This document shows, in pieces, positions 8,853-16,687 of a stretch of DNA of 64,000 nt; the first letter of the stretch is position 1; each line of letters begins with the position of its first letter. The translations under genes and the position numbers were made by a program. The notes below the pieces were generated by a model. That model worked only from the letters and a program-made list of their open reading frames with translations. It was not told where the DNA came from and made no database searches. The DNA lies in the NCBI GenBank assembly GCA_022402535.1, contig JAKRSD010000020.1:1-64000 (forward strand), read 5' to 3'. The DNA comes from Flavobacteriales bacterium (GTDB lineage: Bacteria > Bacteroidota > Bacteroidia > CAIKAF01).

Positions 8853-9254
8853 ATGAACCAAGAATTTTATAATATAATAATATCCCCAAAAAGGCTGTTT
8901 TCATTTATAGAAATAGAATTAGGTGCTTGTCCTACATCTTTTAATTGGATGATAGAAAATAATGGTTTTTATGAACAAATAAAACAAGCATTTATTTTAA
9001 GCGAAGCATATGAACAAGCATCAATAATGTCAATTGATGAGAAATATGCTGTATTTTTTTCATTAATTAGATTAGATGGACACCCTCTTCTAGTAGAAAG
9101 AAAAGAACATTATGGAACTGAAGATTTATTAATGATATGTTCTAAATCAGGGTATCCATTTAATGAGGCATTTCATTATTGTATTGAGGATGCACTTATA
9201 AAGGAAAAATGGGCTTCATTTATTGATTCTAAACACATCAAAACAGGGGAATAA
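8853..9254 (+). CDS. Unrecognised cargo protein of the IS1595-type element (133 aa)
   Basis: No known family is recognised. The 133-residue protein is acidic and predicted mostly helical (FYEQIKQAFILSEAYEQASIMS, then FNEAFHYCIEDALIKEKW), with no membrane or secretion signal. It starts at an ATG 16 bases after the stop of the preceding cargo gene. It ends 11 bases from the stop of the convergent P63C gene, so the element is tightly packed. The pairing of two small adjacent genes invites comparison with toxin-antitoxin or defence cargo. Nothing in the residues proves either. Confidence 0.7.
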   Translation: MNQEFYNIIISPKRLFSFIEIELGACPTSFNWMIENNGFYEQIKQAFILSEAYEQASIMSIDEKYAVFFSLIRLDGHPLLVERKEHYGTEDLLMICSKSGYPFNEAFHYCIEDALIKEKWASFIDSKHIKTGE

Positions 9255-9265
9255 TAGTATATTTA

Positions 9266-10237
9266 CTATCTTTTGGGAGGAGGAACTTTTGAAATAGCCT
9301 TGAGAGTTGTCAAAAACTCATTTTTAACAGGTTCTTTATCTTCTTTGTATTCTAAATCTTCATACTTAAGTTCAAGCTGTCCGTTTTTCCTTGCAACCAT
9401 TTTGTTGAAGTTTGACATAAACTCTTTCCAATTATCAGAAATTCTCATAATTGCAATTACTTGATTCAATTGAGCAGACAAGTGTGGGTGTCCCACATCT
9501 GCCGTAAGACTTTGAAAGTATCTGGCAGTAGGATTACCTGATTTGCTTTTTGGGGTTTTTGTTTTAAGTTCATCTAATACGCCATTTGGCAATTGCTCAT
9601 AGATAACCTTGTTTGTCCATTTCCCAACTACGCCCGGTCTTTTCTTTATGTCATTAACCGTGTAATCCCATCCATTTAATCTAAAAACTTCTTGATAAAA
9701 TGTATCCGGAAAAGTTTTTTGCCATTTGAGCAACTCTTCTGAAATATAAGCCTTTAGTATCGCTTGTAATTCAAATCTTTCTCTATCGTATTGGTATCCT
9801 GTGGCTTCATCTATTAAAGCAATTATGCTGACTTTCTTTAGTGCCTTTGACAGAAAATACGCACTATCAACCACCGAAACTTCGATTTCAGAGCCGGTTC
9901 GACTTGCATCTATTATTGCATCAATTATGTCAATAAGCAGGGTTGCCTCATATCCGTATGTACTTGATTGTGAGCCACCTGAAGTTTTTCGTTCAAATTC
10001 TATTGGATTATTTAGCCGGTTCAGAATATCAGCCGGCAAATGTGCTTTTATTTCAGGTTTATTTACAAATTTTTGAAGCCATGCACCTGATGTTGCTGTT
10101 GTACCTAATGATTTTTGAATGCCTCTTCCTGACAATACCCTCGTTCCATCATCTAAAACATAGCAGGGTATTTTTATGTCTCCTATTGTTAGAGGTGTTT
10201 TTTCAGAGCCGTGTGTTGCTTTTGGTAATTTAGTCAT
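9266..10237 (-). CDS. P63C-domain protein encoded with the transposase
   Basis: The 323-residue protein has a P63C domain in its middle and C-terminal part, seen in IALIDEATGYQYDRERFELQ, the LKAYISEELLKWQKTFPDTF region, NGWDYTVNDIKKRPGVV, and the TNKVIYEQLPNGVLDEL and LTADVGHPHL segments. P63C is known from phage and mobile-element proteins, often downstream of Bro-N or KilA-N DNA-binding domains. The N-terminal part (LSGRGIQKSLGT, GYEATLLIDIIDAIIDA) would be the matching DNA- or protein-binding module. Its ATG lies within the last codons of the transposase gene (8-base overlap ATGACTAA), so the two are probably translationally coupled. A role in regulating or targeting transposition is plausible but inferred. 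Confidence 0.85.
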   Translation of the reverse strand: MTKLPKATHGSEKTPLTIGDIKIPCYVLDDGTRVLSGRGIQKSLGTTATSGAWLQKFVNKPEIKAHLPADILNRLNNPIEFERKTSGGSQSSTYGYEATLLIDIIDAIIDASRTGSEIEVSVVDSAYFLSKALKKVSIIALIDEATGYQYDRERFELQAILKAYISEELLKWQKTFPDTFYQEVFRLNGWDYTVNDIKKRPGVVGKWTNKVIYEQLPNGVLDELKTKTPKSKSGNPTARYFQSLTADVGHPHLSAQLNQVIAIMRISDNWKEFMSNFNKMVARKNGQLELKYEDLEYKEDKEPVKNEFLTTLKAISKVPPPKR

Positions 10238-11153
10238 TTGATATAAGAGATTTATAGGTTAAACGCCCGTCAATATTAGCTAAAACAAGATTAAATCTAT
10301 CACAAGTGCTTGATTTTCTTGTATTGTATCTTAATGTAAACTCAGAAACGTACTGCTGTAAGTGTTTTGTACTAGCCCAATGGTAAATACCGTCTATGCC
10401 TCTTTTAAGGTGAGACCAGAAGTTTTCAATTCCGTTTGTTGAAACCTGTCCGTTTACATATTGGTTTGCTGCGTGGTAAACACGGTCATGGATATAAACT
10501 TTGTTAAGGTTGTTGTATGCGCCCCATTCATCCGTGTAGACATTAGAGCCTTTTTCTATATTAGCATGGATGATAGGTACAATGGTTTTTGCCTTGGTAT
10601 CAGTGACAACTTCTGCATAAACATCACCGTTTCTCTGTTTCATGCCCAAAACGGCTGCTTTTGATTTGGTAGAGCGCCCCTGAGAACCTTCTGTCTTTTT
10701 AGAACGATGCTTGTTTTTCTCTTTACCTCCTATGTATGTTTCATCAACTTCAACTTCATCTTCCAACATGGCAGCACGGAAGTTAGGGTGGTCAAACGCA
10801 TAGCGTAAACGGTGAAGCATGAACCATGCTGATTTTTGGGTAACGTTAATGTCTTTAGCCAACTGATGTGATGATATACCTTTCTTATGGCTGCTGAAAA
10901 GGAATAAAGCCATAAACCATTTTTGTAACGGAATCTTTGTGTTTTCAAAGATTGTACCTACCTTAACGTTAAATTTTTTGTTTGTGTCTTTGCATTTATA
11001 TTGCCCGTTGGACAATTTGTACACTACTGAATCAGACTTGAAAGGTGAAACAGGTGTACCATTCCATATAATATCTTCAAGTTGTTTAATGCATGATTCC
11101 TCTGTCGGGAATGCCTTAACTAAATCGAATATGCTTTTGAACTCTGATACCAT
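10230..11153 (-). CDS. IS1595-family (ISXO2-like) transposase
   Basis: This is the transposase of the inserted element, 307 residues. The ISXO2-type DDE catalytic domain shows the first Asp in EDEVEVDETYIGGKEKNKHR, the second in SNVYTDEWGAYNN, and a third-block segment NGIENFWSHLKRGIDGIYHW. The N-terminal region, which is a zinc ribbon in many family members, has lost most of its cysteines (SPFKSD and KCKDTNKKF in place of CxxC pairs). This cysteine-poor form appears in a Bacteroidota subgroup. Helix-turn-helix-like LAKDINVTQKSAWFMLHRLR follows. The frame is intact, so the element may be active. Confidence 0.93.
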   Translation of the reverse strand: MVSEFKSIFDLVKAFPTEESCIKQLEDIIWNGTPVSPFKSDSVVYKLSNGQYKCKDTNKKFNVKVGTIFENTKIPLQKWFMALFLFSSHKKGISSHQLAKDINVTQKSAWFMLHRLRYAFDHPNFRAAMLEDEVEVDETYIGGKEKNKHRSKKTEGSQGRSTKSKAAVLGMKQRNGDVYAEVVTDTKAKTIVPIIHANIEKGSNVYTDEWGAYNNLNKVYIHDRVYHAANQYVNGQVSTNGIENFWSHLKRGIDGIYHWASTKHLQQYVSEFTLRYNTRKSSTCDRFNLVLANIDGRLTYKSLISND

Positions 11154-11163
11154 AACTTCTAAT

Positions 11164-11174
11164 TATGGTGTAAA
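11164..11174 (-). repeat. Subterminal repeat of the IS1595-type element
   Basis: TATGGTGTAAA, the reverse complement of TTTACACCATA at 8280-8290 next to the left end. It lies just before the transposase start codon (ATG at 11153), so it could be both a transposase binding site and part of the promoter region. Confidence 0.5.
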
Positions 11175-11209
11175 GATATGCTCAATAATTTAAACTTCCA
11201 AATTTATTT

Positions 11210-11232
11210 GTGTAAAGTTGTATATCATTGCC
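11210..11232 (-). repeat. Right terminal inverted repeat of the IS1595-type element
   Basis: Read on the minus strand it begins GGCAATGATATAC and ends TTTACAC, matching the left end at 21 of 23 positions. It adjoins the target duplication at 11233-11240. Confidence 0.92.
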
Positions 11233-11240
11233 AAAAGAAA
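11233..11240. repeat. Target site duplication, right copy
   Basis: AAAAGAAA, identical to 8256-8263. On the coding strand this is the TTTCTTTT that encodes the last Ser-Phe of the 5' sensor fragment. Confidence 0.92.
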
Positions 11241-11499
11241 TTTCACCCGAGTTATCCGAAGTAATATCTTCACCATTCTGCAGATTGATTTCGGGTAAAG
11301 TAATCAGGTAGATTTCCTCCTTATTCAGAAGGCTCATGGGAAGGAATGGAGATAAGGTAAATATAACCGTACCAAGAATTAAAAATAGGCGGGCATAATT
11401 ACCGTTCAGTCTCTTTTTGAGCAATAGAATATATAACAAATACAGCAGTCCGGTTCCCAAAATCAGTTTCCCGATGGATATGAAAAGTGTTGTCTGCAT
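11233..11499 (-). pseudogene. M56 (BlaR1/MecR1-like) sensor, 5' part, cut by the insertion
   Basis: This encodes the N-terminal membrane part of the sensor whose remainder is at 7344-8255. Two hydrophobic helices are visible (LFISIGKLILGTGLLYLLYILL and ARLFLILGTVIFTLSPFLP). After residue Phe of GEISF the frame runs into the element and stops after 16 foreign codons, at 11182. The ATG at 11499 is the likely start; a TTG at 11505 overlapping the blaI stop codon is an alternative. The two parts together give an uninterrupted protein of about 392 residues. Without the M56 domain this fragment cannot act as a protease. Confidence 0.88.
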
Positions 11500-11501
11500 T
11501 A

Positions 11502-11873
11502 TCAATTGTTTTTGGGTAAATCTTTTTTAATGTTTTTGAGCAGTTCGTCAATATCTTCTGTACTGAAGTTATTGTTGCCGGCAAAAAACGAAACCAATTG
11601 CTCAAACGAACCCCCGAAGTAATTTTTTACCATCCGGTTTAAACTTCCCTTCAGATACTGTTCTTTGCTTACGGTGGGAATATATTTATGTGTCCGGCCA
11701 AACGCTTCATGTTTTACCCAGCCTTTATTTTCTAATATACGTACAATGGTAGAAACCGTATTGTACGCGGGTTTGGGCTCAGGAAACTCTTCCACGATGT
11801 CCTTCACAAACCCCCCGTTGAGCTTCCACAAAATGTTCATTACCTCTTCTTCGGCTTTGGTAAGTTCTTTCAT
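11502..11873 (-). CDS. BlaI/MecI/CopY-family transcriptional repressor
   Basis: The 123-residue winged-helix repressor shows the family pattern: LTKAEEEVMNILWKLNGGFVKDIVEEFP, then PAYNTVSTIVRILENKGWVKHEAFGRTHKYIPTVS (recognition helix and wing), and a C-terminal dimerisation helix region. Such proteins bind palindromes with TACA/TGTA ends and are removed when the partner M56 sensor detects a signal, often a beta-lactam. It lies directly upstream of the sensor gene and overlaps its possible TTG start. A perfect palindrome just before its start codon suggests autorepression. The repressor is intact although its sensor is broken. Confidence 0.93.
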   Translation of the reverse strand: MKELTKAEEEVMNILWKLNGGFVKDIVEEFPEPKPAYNTVSTIVRILENKGWVKHEAFGRTHKYIPTVSKEQYLKGSLNRMVKNYFGGSFEQLVSFFAGNNNFSTEDIDELLKNIKKDLPKNN

Positions 11874-11883
11874 TTTTCAAACC

Positions 11884-11925
11884 TACAACTAAATATTTAG
11901 TTGTACAACTATTTTTTTAGTTATA
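11884..11925. promoter_or_regulatory. Tandem palindromic operators for the BlaI-type repressor
   Basis: Bases 11884-11905 form a perfect 22-bp palindrome, TACAACTAAAT followed by its reverse complement. A second, imperfect copy of the same design (TACAACTA... to ...TTATA) occupies 11904-11925, sharing two bases with the first. They lie 11 to 52 bases before the blaI start codon. TACA/TGTA ends are what BlaI/MecI proteins recognise, so this is very probably the autoregulatory operator. Confidence 0.8.
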
Positions 11926-12016
11926 AGTTGCATCTGCCTGTTTTAGTGTGCATTAAAATTTACATTACCTCTAATCTCAGAAACAGAGAATCCCCTGCTT
12001 TTCCAAAAACTCTGGT

Positions 12017-12024
12017 TACCTTTG
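12017..12024 (+). promoter_or_regulatory. Likely -7 promoter box of nadE
   Basis: TACCTTTG matches TAnnTTTG and lies 23 bases before the nadE ATG at 12048. The -33 element is not evident. Confidence 0.4.
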
Positions 12025-12047
12025 TCCTGTAAGCATAAGGTGATGTA

Positions 12048-13679
12048 ATGAAGATAGCACTGGCCCAGATTAACCCCGTCATCGGGGATTTTGAACGAAA
12101 TGTTTCCCTGATTTCAAATAATATACACCAGGCCAAAGCCATGGGTGCCGAATTGGTGGTTTTCCCTGAATTATCCATTTGCGGCTATCCGCCGCAGGAT
12201 TTTTTAGAATTTTCTGATTTTCTGCACCGGTGCAATCAGAGTGTGCAACACATTGCGGATCTATGCCGGGGTATCGCAGCCATTGTGGGTGTACCCACCC
12301 TGAACCCCAATATTGAAGGGAAAAACCTATACAATTCTGCCCTGTTACTGCATGAAGGTAAAATCATCGGCGAAGCCCACAAGGCCCTGCTGCCAACCTA
12401 TGACATATTTGACGAATACCGCTATTTTGAACCGGCCCGTCATTTCAACTGTGTGGAATACCAAGGCGTTCGCATTGCCCTTACGGTTTGTGAAGACATC
12501 TGGGATATTGAAGAAGATTTGTTATACACGGTTTCTCCGCTAGATGAACTGGCCCGCCAAAAACCCGAAATCGCTATTAATATTTCGGCTTCGCCGTTTT
12601 CGTATGCACAGGCTTCCGCGAGGAAAAAAGTAGTAACCCATTGGGCTAAAAAACTGGGCATTCCGCATGTGTATGTAAACCATGCCGGGGCACAGACCGA
12701 ATTAATCTTCGACGGAGGTTCTCTGGTTTCGGATATTGAAGGAAAATTGGTGGCCGAACTGACTTATTTTCGGGAAGACCTGCAACTTGTGGATACGCAA
12801 AATCTCCATTCGGAAAACTTTGCAGAAAAAGCGGATAATAAAACCGAAAAAATCTATGAAGCATTGGTATGCGGTGTGCGCGATTACTTTTCGAAACTTC
12901 GTTTTCAAAAGGCAGTGCTGGGTTTATCCGGCGGAATAGACAGTGCCCTGACTGCCGTGCTGGCCTGCGATGCCCTGGGTGCTGAAAACGTACACGGGCT
13001 GCTGATGCCTTCGCAATATTCTTCAGACCATTCGGTAGCCGATGCCGAACAATTGGCCCGCAACCTGGGCATGTCTTACGATATCGTGCCCATAAAAACG
13101 GTGTACGGAGCCTTTGAACATCAGCTTTCGCCATTGTTTGCCGGCAAACAACCCGATTTAACCGAAGAAAACATTCAGGCCCGCATACGCGGAACACTGC
13201 TCATGGCTTACAGCAATAAATTTTCACATATCCTGCTGAATACCTCGAACAAAAGCGAAAATGCCGTGGGGTACGGCACGCTCTACGGCGATATGTGCGG
13301 CGGATTGGGTGTGCTGGGCGATGTGTATAAAACCGAAGTGTATGCCCTATCTGAATTTATAAACCGAAACGGAGAACGTATTCCCAAAAACAGCATAACC
13401 AAACCACCCAGTGCCGAACTGCGCCCCGACCAAAAAGACAGCGACAGTCTGCCCGAATATGATGCTCTGGATGCCATATTATACCAATATATTGAGGAAC
13501 GGAAAGGCCCGCAGGAAATTACCGATATGGGCTTTGATGGGTCTTTGGTGTTGCGCGTACTGCGTATGGTAAACCGGGCCGAATTTAAACGCAAACAGGC
13601 AGCGCCCATTTTACGGGTTTCGCCCAAGGCGTTTGGGCATGGCAGGCGTTTGCCGATAGTGGGTAAGTATTTGGAGTAA
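12048..13679 (+). CDS. nadE: Glutamine-dependent NAD+ synthetase
   Basis: The enzyme makes NAD+ from deamido-NAD+, ATP and ammonia released from glutamine. The 543 residues hold an N-terminal nitrilase-type amidase domain and a C-terminal synthetase domain. The amidase has the Glu-Lys-Cys triad: Glu in VVFPELSICGYPP near 44, Lys in HKALLPTYDIFDEYRYF near 112, Cys in LTVCEDIWD near 148. The synthetase has the ATP-pyrophosphatase loop LGLSGGIDSALTAV near residue 290, and later LLNTSNKSENAVGYGTLYGDMCGG. The length fits the shorter two-domain class rather than the roughly 650-residue class. Confidence 0.96.
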   Translation: MKIALAQINPVIGDFERNVSLISNNIHQAKAMGAELVVFPELSICGYPPQDFLEFSDFLHRCNQSVQHIADLCRGIAAIVGVPTLNPNIEGKNLYNSALLLHEGKIIGEAHKALLPTYDIFDEYRYFEPARHFNCVEYQGVRIALTVCEDIWDIEEDLLYTVSPLDELARQKPEIAINISASPFSYAQASARKKVVTHWAKKLGIPHVYVNHAGAQTELIFDGGSLVSDIEGKLVAELTYFREDLQLVDTQNLHSENFAEKADNKTEKIYEALVCGVRDYFSKLRFQKAVLGLSGGIDSALTAVLACDALGAENVHGLLMPSQYSSDHSVADAEQLARNLGMSYDIVPIKTVYGAFEHQLSPLFAGKQPDLTEENIQARIRGTLLMAYSNKFSHILLNTSNKSENAVGYGTLYGDMCGGLGVLGDVYKTEVYALSEFINRNGERIPKNSITKPPSAELRPDQKDSDSLPEYDALDAILYQYIEERKGPQEITDMGFDGSLVLRVLRMVNRAEFKRKQAAPILRVSPKAFGHGRRLPIVGKYLE

Positions 13680-13701
13680 TAGGCGGAGGTTAGATATTTT
13701 A

Positions 13702-13962
13702 TTAACCTCTCAGATTTCCCTCTTCATTTTTCCCGCAAATACCACAATACTCCGCTTCATTTTCAGAATTACCACACCATTGGCAGCCTGGTGCGTTTCT
13801 GAGCGGATAATTTGATATAATAAAAAAACCAATTATGGGAGATAATAAAACGCAAAACAATATAGCTTTCCAAAAACTGATTTTTCTCTTTTTACTTTCC
13901 TGATGTGCCATTAAGAAAGCCAGAATAATAAATAAAGCCAAAAATATGTAGGTAATATCCAT
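13702..13962 (-). CDS. Small membrane protein with C-terminal CxxC pairs
   Basis: This is an 86-residue hypothetical protein. It has two hydrophobic segments (MDITYIFLALFIILAFLMAH and FWKAILFCVLLSPIIGFFII) around a basic loop, then a tail with CQWCGN and CGICGK. Four cysteines in two CxxC pairs suggest a zinc-ribbon knob facing the cytoplasm. Proteins of this layout are common in Bacteroidota, but no function is known to me. It sits alone between nadE and lepA. Confidence 0.7.
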   Translation of the reverse strand: MDITYIFLALFIILAFLMAHQESKKRKISFWKAILFCVLLSPIIGFFIISNYPLRNAPGCQWCGNSENEAEYCGICGKNEEGNLRG

Positions 13963-14019
13963 ATTATATGAATCAATATTTTTGAAAATATGCGGATAGA
14001 TGTTTAAATAATATTAAAC

Positions 14020-15810
14020 CTACTTATCCAACTTCAACACCGCTAAAAAGGCGGTCTGAGGCACTTCTACGGAGCCGATCTGACGCATGCGTTTTTTACC
14101 CTCTTTCTGCTTTTCTAAGAGTTTACGCTTACGCGAAATATCGCCTCCATAACACTTGGCGGTAACATCCTTACGCATGGCCGAAATGTTTTCACGGGCC
14201 ACGATTTTAGCCCCGATGGCCGCCTGTATGGCAATCTGGAACTGCTGACGCGGAACGAGTTCTTTCAATTTTTCGCAGAGGCGTTTGCCAAAATCATGGG
14301 CTTTGCTGCGGTGTATCAATGAAGAGAGCGCATCCACCTGCTCTCCGTTGAGCAGAATGTCCATCTTCACCAAGTCGGACTGACGGAACTCGGTAATATG
14401 ATAATCGAAGGATGCGTATCCTTTAGAAATGGTTTTGAGTTTGTCGTAAAAATCAAATACAATTTCCGCCAGCGGCATTTCAAATATCAACTCCACCCGT
14501 TCGGACATCAGGTAATTCTGACTTACGATGATTCCGCGCTTATCCATACACAAACTCATAATGGGCCCGATAAAATCGGGTTTGGTAATGATTTGTGCAC
14601 GTATGTAGGGTTCTTCAATAAAATCGAGGGTATTATGGTCGGGCATATCGCTGGGGGTACGCATCAAGAACTTATCGCCTTTGGTGGTATGCGCCCAATA
14701 GGATACGTTGGGTACGGTGGTAATCACATTCATGTTGAACTCACGCTCCAGTCGCTCCTGAATGATTTCCATGTGCAACATACCCAAAAATCCGCATCGG
14801 AAACCAAAACCCAACGCCGCCGAGGATTCCGGCTCAAACGTGAGGGAAGCATCGTTCAATTGCAGTTTTTCCAGTGAGGCGCGCAATTCTTCAAAATCTT
14901 CGGTATCTACGGGATAAATTCCCGCAAAAACCATCGGTTTAACGTTTTCAAAACCTTGTATCGCTTCTGAACAGGGACGATCGGCATGGGTAAGTGTATC
15001 TCCCACTTTTACTTCGCGGGCTTCTTTGATGCCGGAAACAATATACCCCACATCGCCCGCACGGATTTCGGGTTTGGGATCGAGCGAAAGTTTGAGCGTT
15101 CCGATTTCATCGGCATTGTACACCTTTTCGGTGGCCATGAATTTTACTTTATCTCCTTTTTTGATGGAGCCATTCATCACACGGAAATAGGCAATAATAC
15201 CCCGGAATGAATTAAATACACTGTCGAACACCAAGGCCTGAAGCGGCGCTTCGGGGTCTCCTTTGGGAGCCGGCACCCGCTCAATAATGGCCTTCAAAAT
15301 ATTTTCCACCCCCATACCCGTTTTACCGGATGCAGGAATAATGTCTTCAATATCACAGCCGATCAGGTCAATAATCTGATCCATCACTTCTTCGGGCATA
15401 GCACCCGGAAGATCCATTTTATTGAGTACGGGAATAATGGTCAGGTCGTGCTCAATAGCCAGATACAGGTTGCTGATGGTTTGTGCCTGAATGCCCTGGG
15501 CTGCATCCACAATAAGCAGAGCGCCTTCGCAAGCGGCAATGGAACGGGAAACTTCGTAAGAAAAATCCACGTGTCCCGGTGTGTCAATCAGGTTGAGTAC
15601 ATATTTTTGGCCTTCGTGGATATGCTCCATCTGAATGGCCTTACTTTTAATGGTAATTCCGCGTTCACGCTCCAAATCCATATCATCCAGCACCTGGTCT
15701 TTAGATTCCCGTTCGGTGATGGTTTTGGTGAATTGTAAAAGGCGGTCGGCCAATGTGCTTTTGCCGTGGTCAATATGCGCGATGATGCAGAAATTGCGAA
15801 TGTGTTGCAT
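14020..15810 (-). CDS. lepA: Elongation factor 4 (LepA), translational GTPase
   Basis: LepA is a ribosome-binding GTPase affecting 30S assembly and elongation, proposed to back-translocate ribosomes. The 596-residue product has the G1 motif [15 protein letters not shown] near residue 12, switch region [24 protein letters not shown] near 78 and NKMDLPGA near 131. The LepA-specific C-terminal domain contains [20 protein letters not shown]. The length is exactly typical. Confidence 0.97.
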   Translation of the reverse strand: MQHIRNFCIIAHIDHGKSTLADRLLQFTKTITERESKDQVLDDMDLERERGITIKSKAIQMEHIHEGQKYVLNLIDTPGHVDFSYEVSRSIAACEGALLIVDAAQGIQAQTISNLYLAIEHDLTIIPVLNKMDLPGAMPEEVMDQIIDLIGCDIEDIIPASGKTGMGVENILKAIIERVPAPKGDPEAPLQALVFDSVFNSFRGIIAYFRVMNGSIKKGDKVKFMATEKVYNADEIGTLKLSLDPKPEIRAGDVGYIVSGIKEAREVKVGDTLTHADRPCSEAIQGFENVKPMVFAGIYPVDTEDFEELRASLEKLQLNDASLTFEPESSAALGFGFRCGFLGMLHMEIIQERLEREFNMNVITTVPNVSYWAHTTKGDKFLMRTPSDMPDHNTLDFIEEPYIRAQIITKPDFIGPIMSLCMDKRGIIVSQNYLMSERVELIFEMPLAEIVFDFYDKLKTISKGYASFDYHITEFRQSDLVKMDILLNGEQVDALSSLIHRSKAHDFGKRLCEKLKELVPRQQFQIAIQAAIGAKIVARENISAMRKDVTAKCYGGDISRKRKLLEKQKEGKKRMRQIGSVEVPQTAFLAVLKLDK

Positions 15811-15899
15811 GGGTGCAAAGGTAATTCAAAATCGGCATGTTTTTACACCCCCAAAAAACTCTTGATTGGCCTCTGAAAGTGCTTATCAATCAGATAGAA

Positions 15900-16598
15900 T
15901 TACTTTTTTATCCAGCTGAAAACCCGTGATTTTCCGTCGGATTGCACACAACGCAGCAGATACATTCCCGGGGAAAGGGTTTGTACAGGAATCAATGTTA
16001 TTTCTTGAGCCGTCTTGATTTCTGAGAGCACTTTACCACTCAAATCCATCAGGGAAATATGGAGCGAAACAGCCTCCGGATTTTGGAGCATCAACGTGTG
16101 TTCGGCGGGAACAGGAAATACTTGGAGCGATGATAACTGACCAACATCAGACAAGGAAAGCCAGCCCAATACTTCGGTACTGAAATACAGCGAATCTACC
16201 GTGGAATTGGCCGGAAGGGGCGTTAAGATAGGCCAAACGATAACGGTATGTCCGCCCCCGGAACCAAATGATGCCGTACTGACCGGGATATCCAGTTCAT
16301 AAGTGAGAGTCTGCCCACCCTGAAGCACCAGATTCGAATTTTGATTCTGTAATTCTAAAGTATCAGGAATATTATTGCCCGTTGGGACTCTATATCCAAA
16401 TTTTAATTGCCCCTGATAAAGCCCTGGGCCGTTCATGGAAAGTGTTACAAGAGAACGGATGGTATCATTGAAGTAATAGGCCGTTGTATCGTTAGAAATA
16501 AATTGCACCACAAAGTTTGTTTGTGCACGCAGCGAAGAAAAACCGATAAACAGGGTGATAAAAAGTGCGAAAAGGGATCTGCGGAGTTTCATGGTCAT
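15900..16598 (-). CDS. Secreted protein with type IX sorting domain
   Basis: The 232-residue protein has a signal peptide (LRRSLFALFITLFIGFSSLRAQ). A beta-rich middle resembles an Ig/Por-type fold. The last roughly 85 residues are a type A sorting domain: LQVFPVPAEHTLMLQNPEAV, then LMDLSGKVLSEI and LSPGMYLLRCVQSDGK, ending in FSWIKK. It is probably exported by SprA/type IX machinery and attached or released at the surface. The ATG at 16598 or the second at 16592 could be used. The specific role is unknown. Confidence 0.85.
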   Translation of the reverse strand: MTMKLRRSLFALFITLFIGFSSLRAQTNFVVQFISNDTTAYYFNDTIRSLVTLSMNGPGLYQGQLKFGYRVPTGNNIPDTLELQNQNSNLVLQGGQTLTYELDIPVSTASFGSGGGHTVIVWPILTPLPANSTVDSLYFSTEVLGWLSLSDVGQLSSLQVFPVPAEHTLMLQNPEAVSLHISLMDLSGKVLSEIKTAQEITLIPVQTLSPGMYLLRCVQSDGKSRVFSWIKK

Positions 16599-16687
16599 AT
16601 TGCTTTCAGGTCAAAGTTAATCAGTTCAAAAGATTTCAAGTACTTTTTTTTACCTTTACTTACGCACTTTAACTTTCATATATTTTC

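Larger units (their letters stand above)
8264..11232. mobile_element. IS1595-type element with P63C gene and two-gene cargo, 2,969 bp
   Basis: The ends are inverted repeats of 23 bases (8264-8286 and 11210-11232), 21 of 23 matching, both starting GGCAATGATATAC and ending TTTACAC. They are flanked by the 8-bp direct repeat AAAAGAAA. Inside are an ISXO2-type DDE transposase (10230-11153, minus), an overlapping P63C-domain gene (9266-10237, minus) and two small plus-strand genes (8450-8836, 8853-9254). An additional inverted copy of TATGGTGTAAA (11164-11174), matching TTTACACCATA next to the left end (8280-8290), may be a subterminal transposase site. The interior is visibly more AT-rich than its surroundings. 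The element interrupts an M56 sensor gene. IS1595-family elements are known for carrying passenger genes. Confidence 0.93.

Noticed and set aside
8249-11182. An 8-bp repeat TTTACACA first considered as the target duplication
   Set aside because: Placing the ends there leaves no matching inverted repeats. The repeat AAAAGAAA adjoins perfect 13-bp terminal matches and restores the reading frame, so it is the true duplication.
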